The notes beneath the pieces were generated by a model. The model was not told the DNA's origin. It saw only the letters and a list, made by a program, of their open reading frames with translations, and searched no databases. The translations under genes were made by a program, and so were the position numbers. From Planococcus citri (lineage: Eukaryota; Arthropoda; Insecta; Hemiptera; Pseudococcidae), in assembly GCF_950023065.1 (NCBI RefSeq), contig NC_088680.1, positions 21,502,559-21,566,558 of the forward strand: a stretch of 64,000 nucleotides of DNA, written 5' to 3'. Every line of letters begins with the position of its first letter. Within the stretch, counting starts at the first letter, position 1. Of this stretch, positions 35,682-47,023 are shown piece by piece.

Positions 35682-36520
35682 TATTTAAAAACGATGCACG
35701 TTTAGGATGTTCACAACACTACGATATATCACCGGCTAAATACGAACTGGCGATCCACGAAAAAAAAAAGAAGAGGCTCTAAATATGGGTACTTGGGTAT
35801 TTAATCTTGACGGAATTTGACAAACTCATCTCTAAGCATGCGAAGTAGGTAACTACTGAGTACTGTGTTGAAGGTATTTGAAAAGGAAAGAAATTGGCTC
35901 GCTCAAAATTCAAATCGATAAACTTGACGTAAGTACGTATAATGCATTAATTATTGTCCCATACATGAAGTAGGTACCGAGGTGTCGTGAATTATTAAAG
36001 TATTTGCTTTAAGATTGGCGATTTTAAATGTATAGAGAGATAGTAGGTAGATAGGCATATGTAAGTACCTAATTGAAGATTTAAGCCTCTTTGACGTCAG
36101 CGAGTGGTTTGCCAATCAGGCAAGGCAAGGGCAAGGACACATTTGTTCTTGTCATTTCACTTGTAAATTCTCGATTGCTTGATTACATAAACTTAAAATC
36201 GTAGAAAACATGGTTTGTTTAATGAGTCTTTTTTAACCTTTGAAATGAAACATGAGAAAAATCATAAATGAATCTTTGGGTACATGTGGAGGGTATTACC
36301 TATCTACTAATCATTCTCAACCTACACTATCAATAAAAAAACTGAAGTTTATTTGTCTAAAAATCTAATTTAACCATAACCTAGTCTAACAGAAATTAGT
36401 TTTGGACATCATAGAAGAGCTCCCTCATTATAATAACTCAACTTGAATGTTGATTTATAAATCTAACAATTTTTGTTCCGGGAAATGAAAAATGAAATGG
36501 GATCAGACACTTCATATTTT
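35682..36520. other. UGT2/UGT3 spacer, no gene seen
   Basis: Contains duplicated UGT 3' flank (AGGGCAAGGACACATTTGTT, AATTTAACCATAACCTAGTC, GAAATTAGTTTTGGACATCA) also present after UGT1 and UGT4. No other structure is recognised. Confidence 0.5.
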
Positions 36521-39476
36521 TCAGTCTATTTTTTTGGAAACAATGATCGGCTGATTCCATCTACAAAATGACCATAATTTTTTCGCCAAATAATAAGCAA
36601 AAAATATTGCACAAGAAACAACAGTGATCAAAAAAGCGATGACGTCCAGGAGTAAGTATTGATAGAAAGGTAAATCTACAGCAGCCGTTCTCAAGTGGTG
36701 AGCTCCTTCATGTCGAATCACGTATTCAATCCAATAAATTGCTGTATCCATTGCAGACATGGGTCTATCTTTAAATATTTTTGATAATTTTTTCATATTT
36801 ATGGCGTATCTGTGAAAAATCATCAAGTTAATACAGTATGCCACAAAAGTAGTGCTGGGTGGCTTTCATTTCTAAGTAGAAACAGCTAGCGAGATGAATG
36901 AAGCGGCGTTGAGTAGGGGAAAATGAGGGCTTTCGAAAGTGACCTTGAAAATTTCAGGTCCACGCACACTGTGCCCACAAATTGAAAAACCGGTTTGATC
37001 AAAAAATTCAAATTGGTTTTTATTGGCGGAGTGTATTTTACACTCTAAGGCGACAAGAACGTGATATGAATTTTATGAAACCGGTTCATTAATTTGCAAA
37101 CCAGTTAACAAAAAATACCCAAAAATTGTAGGTAGAGAAAAAAGCTTGGAACAAAAGTTGTAAAGTGTGAAAAATTACACAATTCTGTTTAATCACATTT
37201 TGAAACCGGTTCATTGGTTCGCATTTAGCAACCAGTTTTTGACAATCACCTAAAAATTGAAGATCGAGAAAAAAGTTTGAAACAAAAGTTGTAGAGCGTG
37301 AAAAATTGAACTATTTTTGCTAATCAGATTTTGAAACCAGTTCTTTAATTCGCTGCAAGCCATCGAAGATTACCTGGTTGCATATTATAATTAGCCATTT
37401 TCAAAATCCGATCAGCAAAAAATGGTTCAATTTTTCACGCTGTAGATACTTATACAATTTTTGTTTCAAGTTTTTTTCTCTATCTTTAATTTTTAGGCGA
37501 TTGTCAAAAACTGGTTGCTAAATGCGAACCAATGAACCGGTTTCAAAATCTGATTAAACAGAATTGTGTAATTTTTCACACTCTACAACTTTTGTTCCAA
37601 GCTATTTTCTCTATCTACAATTTTTTGGTATTTTTTGTCAACTGTTTGCAAATTAATGAACCGGTTTCAAAAAATACATTGCGCCAATAAAAACCAGTTT
37701 GAATTTTTTTTGACCAAACCGGTTTTTCAATTTGTGGGCACCCTGTGCTTGGGCCTGAAATTTTCAAGGTTGCTTTTGAAAGCCCTCATTTTCCCCTACT
37801 CAACGCCGCTTCATTCATCTCACTAGCTCTTTCCATTTAGAAACAAAAGCCACCTAGCACTACTTTTATGTCATACTGTATTTTTTTATTGAACCTGGAT
37901 GTAGATAGGTATCTAATTATCTGAGCTTACGCACTTGGGTTGTAAGACCTGAGTTATTTTAGTGAAAACTGTATCTGTATCGATGTAAGAATAATCAAGA
38001 ATATCTGCCGCTCCATTGGCTTGCAATCGACGTAAATTGAGCGTTTGATCGCCGTACATTGGGATTCCCAAAACAGGGACCCCTTCGTGGATGGCCTCAT
38101 TCAAACCTAAAGCTCCTCCATGGGCTATGAACAGTTTCACATTGGGGTGAGCTACAGAAAAAAATAATTAAACAGTGATCATTCAAAATTGTCAGATTCA
38201 GAATAATTGCTGATGATGTGACGAGGTGAATACTGCATATACTTAATTTACCTACTACTCACCCAGTATATCTCTCTGAGGCATCCATTTGGAGATGAAG
38301 ATTTGATCAGTTTGGCCTGGCAGATCGCCATCCCATTTCCATATGACTCTTTGAGGTAGTTTACTAAAAGCTCTTAAAAAAGCGATTCGTTTTGACTCGG
38401 GAAAAGTTTCCATTTTGATCAAAGATCCCATGCAAAAGTATATCACACCGTGTTCGGACTCATCGATGAATTTTTGAATATCCTTTACACATGCAATCAG
38501 TACAGATTTTTATATTAGAACCTAATTAAATTTGTATCTCGAAAGGTTCTCTGGTTAGTAACATTTTCCCAAAAAATGGACTTGACTTGGATTCACCTAT
38601 CCATGATGCTTGATGAAATCGTCATGCATAATATCTGATTCTTACCTCAGGTAAAGATTCCTCCTGAGTGATTTGCAATCCAGCGATTTCAATCACACCT
38701 GGGACAAGAGGAACGGGAGCATTGAAACTGAAATGTGAAAACGACAACACCAAACTCGTATTCTTTGCTATCTCATCAAGTTTTGAGTTTTGAGTACCAA
38801 ATACCCTCTGGGCAATATCTTCAGTTCCATACGAATAATGAAAATATAACGTCTCAGCAAATAAATAACAAAGAGTGTTGTACAATCGTTGATAAAACGT
38901 AGGATGAAATCGATCAAATTCTTCATCAGTGCGAACATACGGTATATAAGAGGGATTGCTAGGATTACCCATACGATCAGCTGCCCAGGGAGAAAGTGAT
39001 GCTGGGCAAAATGCAACATGATGCGCTTGAAATTTATCTACGAATCCTAAGGTGACATCACCGTGAAATATTTCTGTGATTACTAAATCATAAGAGTCGT
39101 TTCGGCTCAAAAATTGCTTTAGTTTTTCACATTGAAACATCCGTTCAACTAATTTGCCTCCCTCATGAAGAATTTCATAGGTTTTCAGAAAAGGATTACG
39201 TTGCATGTGAACATCATTGAATACAAAACTGCCTGCTAGGTTGAAGCATTCCTTTATATCGATATCAGTATAATTCTGTTGTGCTTCGTTCATTGGGAAT
39301 GGATTAATGACTGTTACATTATGACCTCTTCTAGCCAACTCCTTCATGACTGATTGATATATAATGTAGTGACTCTTGAAGTTCAGTGGAAAAACTCCCA
39401 GAATATTGGCACATTGTGATTCGATCACTAACACTAATGAAATAAACACTGTCGGAATAATTTGCTTTTCTTTCAT
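36521..39476 (-). CDS. UGT3: UDP-glycosyltransferase, intact, with transposon in intron 3
   Basis: Exons 38646-39476, 38263-38482, 37935-38151 and 36521-36809 join in phase to 518 residues. The N-terminus MKEKQIIPTVFISLVLVIES is a signal peptide; KSHY follows. The rest is conventional: KWMPQRDIL, HPNVKLFIAHGGALGLNEA, GIPMYGDQTLN (Tyr-Gly in place of the usual Phe-Ala), a C-terminal membrane segment ending in CAIFFAYYLAKKLW, and the KKID tail. Intron 3 is enlarged to 1.1 kb by a TA-flanked element but splice sites are kept. Upstream of exon 1 the flank resembles that of UGT2. Closest to UGT2 and UGT4 by eye. Confidence 0.92.
36834..37878. mobile_element. 1,045-bp Tc1/mariner-type foldback MITE in UGT3 intron 3
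   Basis: The left end CAGTATGCCACAAAAGTAGT is mirrored by ACTACTTTTATGTCATACTG on the right, with TA on both sides (36832-36833, 37879-37880). The arms are very long and extend through GGGGAAAATGAGGGCTTTCG and the AACCGGTTCATT motif, which is repeated several times and faces itself across the centre (about 37350). No transposase. Ends in CAGT/ACTG with a TA target are typical of Tc1/mariner relatives. Confidence 0.8.
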
Positions 39477-40264
39477 TATTTAAGAACTATCATTTACGAT
39501 TTTCACAACATTACCAATATATACATATACCACAGACTAAGTCCGGACTGATGCCCCCCGAAAAAAAAACGCTCATAAGATACTTGAGGTCTGTGAATTA
39601 TTCAAGTACTTACATATTTGCTTTGGCATTAAAGATTTTATACGTATACGTATAGATATAGATATGATAGATAGGTAGTTACATTTATATGTAGGTAATT
39701 GAAGATTTAAGCTCTCTTGACGTCACAGCGAATGGTGTGTCAATCAGGCAAGGCGAGGGCAAAAAATCGCAAAAAATATTGTTTGCTTGAAGAGCCTTTT
39801 TTTATTTTTATTGTTTTAAACCTTTGAAGTTTAAAATGAAACATGAGAAAAATCATGCAAAAATTCGAAGCTTAAAAATCATTTCCATCCTACACTACCA
39901 TTGAAAAAATTGAAGTTTATTTGTCTAAAAATTTAATTCAACCGTTAGGTAGGGTAGTTATCTAATTGAAATTAGTTCTGGACATCATAAAAATGACAAT
40001 CAAGGTATGTCTCATGTGCAATCACAACATCATACATATTTTTTTCGGAATTCTTACCTACTTAGATGCAAGACTTTCAAAAATGCAAAACAACCGATTC
40101 ATTTTTTAATTTTTCGTTTTTACAAGTCGTCATAATATTGTAATTTTGATTGATTCTTTTTCACACAGTAGGTACCTACTTATATCACAAATCCCACCTA
40201 AACTACCTGCATCATCAACCTAAATTGGCATAAATGGAAATATGCCTCGATAAGTAAAATTTTT
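39477..40264. other. UGT3/UGT4 spacer, no gene seen
   Basis: AT-rich spacer with the duplicated UGT 3' flank block (AATCAGGCAAGGCGAGGGCA, AATTTAATTCAACCGTTAGG, GAAATTAGTTCTGGACATCA). Nothing else recognised. Confidence 0.5.
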
Positions 40265-42270
40265 TCAGTTAATTTTTTTTGAAACAATGATCGGCTGATC
40301 CCATCTGCAAAATGACCATAATTTTCTCGCCAAATAACAAGCAAAAAATATTGCACAAGAAACGATAGTGATCAAGAAAGCGACGACGTCCAGTAGTAAA
40401 TATTGATAGAGAGGTAAATTTACAGCAGCAGTTCTCAAGTGGTGAGCTCCTTCATGTCGAATTACATATTCAATCCAGTAAATTGCTGTATCCATGGCAG
40501 ACATAGGTCTATCTTTATATATTTTTGATAATTTTTTCATATTCATGGCGTATCTGTGGAAAATCATCAAGTGATTGGGTTTATTAAAAATGCATGTACC
40601 AAAGGTATCTCGTAATATCCTGAGCTTACGCACTTGGAGTGTAAAACCTGGGTTATTTTGGTGAAAACTGTATCATTATTGATATCAGAATATTCTAGAA
40701 TTTCTGCTGCTCCGTTGGCTTGTAATAGACGTAAATTGAGCGTTTGATCGGCATACATCGGAATTCCCAGTACAGGGACCCCTTCGTAGATGGCCTCATT
40801 CAAACCTAAAGCTCCTCCATGGGCTATGAATAGTTTCACATTAGGATGAGCTATGGAAAAAATAATCAAACAGTGATTATTCAAAATTGTCTTATAGCAA
40901 AAGATTTAGAATAATTATTGCTGATGAAATTGATGAGATGTGATCAAAGCAAATCATTCAAACAATATAACCTATAAGTACAGTAAATGTAATGGTACGC
41001 AATATACAGAAATAAAAGATGAGAAAAGATGAGCAGAACCACTGCATAAATAATTTACTCACCTAGTATATCTCTCTGCGGCATCCATTTGGAGACAAAG
41101 ATTTGATCAGTTTTTCCTTGCAGATCACCATCCCATTTCCATATGATTCTTTCAGGTAGTTTACTAAAAGCTCTTAGGAAAGCGATTCGTTTTGGCTCAG
41201 GAAAAGTTTCCATTTTGAACAAAGATCCCATGCAAAAGTATATTACACCATGTTCGGACTCATCAATGAATTTTTTAATATCCTTTAAACATACATAGGT
41301 AGTATAGATTTTTACATAATTATGATTTAGCAAATTAGATCTAGAGAGAGTCCCTTTTTAGGAACGTTTTCCCAAAAAATAAGACTTAAATCTACTTGTT
41401 GCTAGGTACCTACACCTAGGTATCTAATTCTTACCTCAGGTAAAGATTCCTCCTTATTGATTTGCAAACCTGCGATTTCAATCACGCCTGGAACCAGAGG
41501 AACAGGAGTATTGAAACTGAAATGTGAAAACGACAACACCAAACTTGTATTCTTCGCTATCTCATCAAGTCTTAAGGTCTGAGAACCAAATGCCCTCTTG
41601 GCGATATCTTCAGTTCCGTACGAATAATAAAAATATAACGTTTCAGCAAATAAATAACAAAGAGTGTTGTACAGTCGTTGGTAAAACGTGGGATGAACTC
41701 GATCAAATTCTTCATCAGTGTTAACATATGGTATATAAGAAGGATTGCTAGGATTACCCACACGATCGGCTGCCCAGGGATACATGTGAACTTGGACAAA
41801 ATGCAACGTGCTGTGCTTGAAACTTATCCACGAATCCTAAAGTCACATCACCGTGAAATATTTCTGTGATTACTAAATCGTAATAAAGAATCGTTTCTGC
41901 TCAAAAATTGCTTTAGTTTTTCACATTGAAACATCTGCTCAACTAATTCGACCCCGCCTTTGAGCAATTGATAAGTTTGCAGAAAAGGGTTACGGTGTAT
42001 GTAAACATCATTCAATGCGAAACTGCCTGGTATGTTGAAGCATTCCTTTATATCGATATCGGTGAAATTCTGTCTAGCTTTGGTCATCGGGAATGGATTA
42101 ATGACTGTTACATTATGTCCTCTTGTAGCCAACTCCTTCATGACTGATTGATATATAATGTAGTGACTCTTGAGGTTTAATGGAAACACTCCCAGAATAT
42201 TGGCACATTGTGATCTGGTCATCAACACTAAACAAATGAGCACTTTCCACATTACTTTTTTCACTCTTAT
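40265..42270 (-). pseudogene. UGT4: UDP-glycosyltransferase, start lost and two frameshifts in exon 1
   Basis: Exons 41435-42270, 41063-41282, 40634-40850 and 40265-40553; exons 2-4 are open and conventional (KWMPQRDIL, HPNVKLFIAHGGALGLNEA, GIPMYADQTLN, membrane segment, KKIN tail). Exon 1 is damaged. The codon aligned with the paralogous start is ATA (42268-42270), although an ATG five codons later (42250-42252) could serve. Four bases are inserted near 41881-41890 (GTAATAAAGAATC against GTAAGAATC), ending the frame after about 130 codons. One base is inserted near 41785-41795, before PWAADRVG. Exon 1 is 836 nt, five longer than the 831 of UGT3, matching the two insertions. A full-length enzyme cannot be made; assembly error should be excluded. 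Confidence 0.82.
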
Positions 42271-44743
42271 TATTCAAAAATTGTATTAGGTATTAATAAC
42301 ACTGGATTTTATGAAGTCTTTACGTCAACTGTCTGTACTTATGGAACAGTTAGGTGCTGTACCCCTGTACCTACCTAACTACATACTACAATAGAAACCG
42401 AAACTTACGAAATGAAATTCAAGTTCGAATTGATAAATTTTTCACGATGAGTCTGCTTCACGTAATCGTTCACTTTTATCTGAAAACTCAATTTCATACG
42501 TGCGAATGTGTGAATTTGCATTCGTACATAGGCAAGTAAATAAGTAGGTGCGTTAATGTATTATCAGCATGGCACCAATTAGTTCGATTTAACCGACCTT
42601 TTGAAAATTTATCTAATAGGTACTTACGTTTTGATAATAGGTACCAATATTATGGATTAGTTTCAATACGCTAATACATGTATACTCGTAAGGTACACAT
42701 AATATGCGTCATAATTTTAGTAGATCATTTGTTGAACATGAACAATGGTAGTACCTATGTGTATGTAGGTAGTAGGTACCTATATTAGGTTGGATTATGT
42801 GAAAAAAAACGTCTGAGGATTTCTACCAAATTCAGCATACTTTCATTTTGAGTTGAAAACCACTCAGAAAAAATTATCTCCGAAGATGCCTCTGAAGAGG
42901 AAATATAAATCCTGAATGAAGGCATTTAAAAATCTTGTAGTATACTGTTAAAATCAAAGAATAACAAGTAGGATCCTACTGAGCGAGTCGGATTTTTCAA
43001 ATCACTCATTTCTGAGTAAAATTCATTTTTTGAAAATATTTTTAAAATAATATTGTAGTGGGAGAAAAATATTTTTATCCGTCACCTATAGGACTGGGAG
43101 AAATTTAGTTAACTTGCACATGAAAAGTTCGTTCGCCTATAATGGGAGAAAATTTCCCTATCACCTAACTGGGAAAAAAATTCCCAGTCTCTTTAATGGG
43201 AGAATATTTTTCTACCCCCTAAGCGACAGATTTGCGATCATTTTAGTGACCAGTTATGAAGTCAGTGACCAAGCCGCGGCATTTATTACATCCTACTTAG
43301 TGGCGGTGGCGCTTATGTCCAATTATAATCAATTAATTATCGAATATGGCCGATTATACTCGAATATACATAACATCGTTTTTTAGGTGGTGGCGCCAAG
43401 CTGTCCACCATTCTCGCGATTATAACCAATAGAAAACAAGTTTATCATGAATATCGCTGAGTATAGTTGAGTATGACGTAATCTTAGCCCCAGCCCGCGA
43501 GATAATACCGCTAGAAGCGTTTGACCCGTCCGCCACTTACCGGTCACCCATTTCTCACCTAATTTTCATTGTAGGTAGGTCATAAAAACTGCGATCCGAG
43601 ACAGAACTTTAGAACTGCAGACATCGACGCCGCCAAGTATACTTCCAATGATACTTCCATCACCCTGTGATGGGCAGGAGCCCACCCAGCAGAAGATACC
43701 AATAAATCCATCTCAAGTTCCAATATTTTCAACTTTAGATACTACTGTTTCCAGCTTTAGTTTCCTACAGTTCCAGTCATATTGGACTTGGATGAATTTT
43801 GGCGTCTGTAGCCTCGGACTTTGCCATCATCTGCGATGACATTGGATCTCAAGTTAAGTCATTATGGGTCAATTAGTGCATCTGCATCTGTCTCGGATCA
43901 CTTCTTGAAATGCACAGAGATAGGTTTTAATTCCAAATGACTTTGGCTCACATCAATCATTTTATTTTTTAAGTTCAAGACCTTGGCTCACATTGTCTTC
44001 CTTTATTTTCCTTTTTGTTTGAAAATGGCGTTAGCTTGCATCGTTCGTTTTAGTTTTCAAGTTCAGGCTTTGGTTCGCAATTCGCATCGTCCTCTTTATT
44101 TTCCTTTTTGTTGCTCACGACTTTTAGTCAATCCCAACAATCCAGGGTTTACGATCCTTCTTATTTATTTTTGCTTTGTCCTAAATAATTATGAAGAATA
44201 AATGTCCTAAATGTGAATTTGTCTTGGGACTTTCATTCAACATTCACAACTTTGAAACTTCAATGAATATTTCCAACTTTACCACAAATATATCATTCCG
44301 TTGAAGGTTCAATCATTGAATAGCGCCATCTTTAATTAATAAATCCAACTTTAATTTAACCCCAGGTATTATAAATTAGTAAATATTGGGAGGGAAGCCT
44401 ATCATTACGTCCGCGATTCTTACGACCTTGAGATCATGCTGAGCTATAGCACAAGATGAAGAATCGCGAGAGATATCATTTTACATCACTATATTTCCAT
44501 CACTAATTTTCCAACAGAACGAGAGTGCATGACAAGATATCCAGAATGACAAAGAAGATATGAATTAGCATATATTTTCATATCTAAATCAAGATTCAAG
44601 AATTTTCAATTTTTGAAATTTTGAAAATCAAAAACTTCAAATTTAATTTTTCTATCTATTGTAGTTTTTGAATTTTTTCGTCGATTTCTCCCTCCACAAT
44701 AATTATGTACTTACATACTTATAGGTATCTACCTAAATATTTA
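42271..44743. other. UGT4/UGT5 spacer, 2.5 kb, no gene recognised
   Basis: Around 43060-43215 a loose repeat of GGGAGAAA/TTCCC-containing units occurs. ORFs of up to 90 codons (43114-43386, 43983-44201) have no family motif, and their codon context looks random. 43440-44400 is slightly less AT-rich, with runs of AACTTTGA/TTCAA, and could be an old transposon, but I saw no paired terminal repeats, primer-binding site or enzyme motif. Confidence 0.4.
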
Positions 44744-45595
44744 TCAATTTATTTTTTTGAAATTCATGCTAAATTGCGTTTGAGTAAAAAATAGCCACCC
44801 TTTTTTCAAGAAATAACAAGTAAAAAATATCGTACACAAAACAACAGAGAATAGAAAAACGAGAACGTCCAGAAGCAAGTACTGATAGAGGGATAAATCT
44901 ACTGCTGCAGTGCGTAAATGGTGAGCTCCTTTGTGTCGAATTACGTATTCAATCCAATAAATTGCTGTATCCATGGCAGACATGGGTCTATCTTTATACA
45001 TTTTTGATAACTTTTTCATATTAATGGAGTACCTGCAAAGAATAAATGAGAGGATCAGATTTGCACAACTTTGAAGAGAAAAATACAACGGGTTTCTTTA
45101 TATTATGTAGGTACCTATCCAGATTTTTGAGCTTACTTACTCGGGCTGTAAAACCTGTTTAATCTTAGTAAGCACCGTATCATTATTGATGTCAGAATAA
45201 TCAAGAATCTCGGCAGCTCCATGGGCTTTTAATATTTGTAGGTTGAGTGTCTGATCAGCGAACATTGGGATCCCTAGCACAGGAATTCCTTCGTAGATGG
45301 CTTCATTCAAACCCAAAGCGCCACCATGAGATATAAATAGTTTCACATTAGGATGAGCTATAGAAGAGACATATAAAAAAAAAATATATGAAAAATGAAA
45401 AATATTGCGATGATTTAAAATTGTTGTTAATTAACATGTTGTTTAGGTAATCGTGACAATTTGTAAATTGAGTGATAAGGCAGGGCTCAAGCAATTCAGT
45501 CACCAACCTAATATATCCCTTTGAGGCATCCACTTTGATGTGAAAATTCGATCAGTCTTGTGCTTGTCTCGCAGGTCACCATTCCATTTCCATAT

Positions 45596-46308
45596 GTGCC
45601 CGCGTCTAGAAAAAGGGTACTAAGGGTAATTTTTTCAACATTTTTTTTATTTTTGATTTTTATGTAAAATTTCGTCAAAATTCGAATGAGACCGGTCCCA
45701 GACCCGTAGAGTGCTTTTTAAGCGCGCTACACGCGTTTTAAGTGAGTAAAGTCGAAAAATAAATTTTTAAAAAAAATGAAATTTTAGGGTTTTGATCAAA
45801 TTTTATTTTTCTTTCAGGGTAACTTGGTTGAAATATTTTTTTTTTTGATTCCTATGTAAAATTTCATGAAAATTTGAATGAGACCAGTTCATTTTTCATT
45901 TTCAATTGAAATCATTTTTAATAATTATTAGTTTGCACAAAAATTCATTATTCATTGTTCAAAAGCAAAAAAAAAATGATTAAGTTAGATTTTCTATAAA
46001 AATTCAACTCGTAAAAATAAAAATCGCAAAAAAAAATTTTGAAAAAATTTTGTGCCGGAGGCGGGATTCGATCTCGGTACCTCTTGCTCCGCGAGCGGGT
46101 GCCTTAACCAAGCGGCTAGCGGTACTGCAAGGCAAACTGCGTTTTTCAACAATATACATATTGCTAAACAGCGTCGAAAACTACATCACCACGCGAAGTT
46201 TCACGTTTTTACACTCAAATTACGTGAAAATACAAACGTAAACTTTAAACCGCTCTCCTGTAAAATTTACGTTTTTACCCTTAGTACCCTTTTACTAGAC
46301 GTGGGCAC
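45596..46308. mobile_element. 713-bp element inserted in UGT5 exon 2
   Basis: The ends GTGCCCGCGTCTAGAAAAAG and the complementary CTTTTACTAGACGTGGGCAC form imperfect inverted repeats of about 35 bp that continue into GGGTACTAAGGGTA. Paralogous exon sequence CCATATGACT shows the target; ATAT is present on both sides (45592-45595, 46309-46312), or TA if the ends are set one base further out. The interior is T/A-rich and contains a tRNA-like stretch. No transposase. Confidence 0.8.
46051..46131 (-). other. tRNA-like segment inside the UGT5 insertion
   Basis: On the minus strand TAGCCGCTTGGTTAAGG resembles a tRNA A box, and GAGATCGAATCCCGCC, about 35 bases later, resembles a B box (consensus GGTTCGAATCC). 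The acceptor arm does not pair cleanly (5' GCAGTACC against 3' CCGGCAC). I therefore read it as a tRNA relic or tRNA-derived promoter rather than a working tRNA gene. Confidence 0.35.
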
Positions 46309-46475
46309 ATATGACTTTTTGAGGCAGTTTGTCGAAAGCCCTTAGAAAAGCTTTTCGTTTGGGCTCCGGGATAGTCTCCATTTTCAACGCTGTCCCCATG
46401 CAGAAGTATATCACACCGTGTTCAGACCCATCAATGAATTGTTGGATGTCCTTTGTCACATTAACGAATTTATTA

Positions 46476-47023
46476 CAGTACACTCTCGATAACTCGAAAT
46501 CCAAGGGGAATGGTCATTCATTCGGCTTATAGAGGTTTTCGAGATAATCAGTTTCGAGTTATGCAGGTAAGATTTTGAGAGTGTTCGAGTTATAGAGGTC
46601 TTACGAAATGAATGACTTAAGAGATATGTAAGTGCATAAAAGATAGAAGTATGAATTGAAATATTCGAGTTATAGAGGTAAACGCCAGACAACGTACGAC
46701 TTATAGAGGCTTTCTCACTATTTTTGGCAAAAGTTTAGCTTGGAGTTACAACTGAGTTATTCAAGTGCATGAAAGATAGCAGTAAGAGTGGAAAAATATT
46801 CGAGTTATAGAGGTAAACGCCAGACAACGTACGAGTTATAGAGGCTTTCTCGCTATTTTAGGCAAAATTTTAGCTTCGAGTTACGACTGGTTTGTATAGT
46901 CAATTTCGACTTATCCGAGTAAAGTTAACATTGAGTGTTACGGAGATTTCAAGGGGAATGGAGGTTGATTCGGCTAATAGAGGTTTTCGAGTTAAAGAGT
47001 TTCGAGTTATCGAGAGTGTACTG
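46476..47023. mobile_element. 548-bp pogo-like MITE in UGT5 intron 1
   Basis: CAGTACACTCTCGATAACTC at the left is mirrored by GAGTTATCGAGAGTGTACTG at the right, flanked by TA on both sides (46474-46475, 47024-47025). The inside repeats TCGAGTTATAGAGG-type motifs, and a roughly 137-bp block beginning ATTCGAGTTATAGAGGTAAA occurs twice in tandem (about 46662 and 46799). It shares the CTCTCGAT end motif with the element at 2577-3078. No transposase. Confidence 0.8.

Noticed and set aside
43440..44400. Possible LTR-retrotransposon remnant
   Set aside because: I found no matching long terminal repeat, primer-binding site, gag/pol motif or polypurine tract.
46051..46131. Functional tRNA gene
   Set aside because: A- and B-box-like motifs are present but the acceptor stem does not pair and it sits inside a transposon; kept only as tRNA-like.
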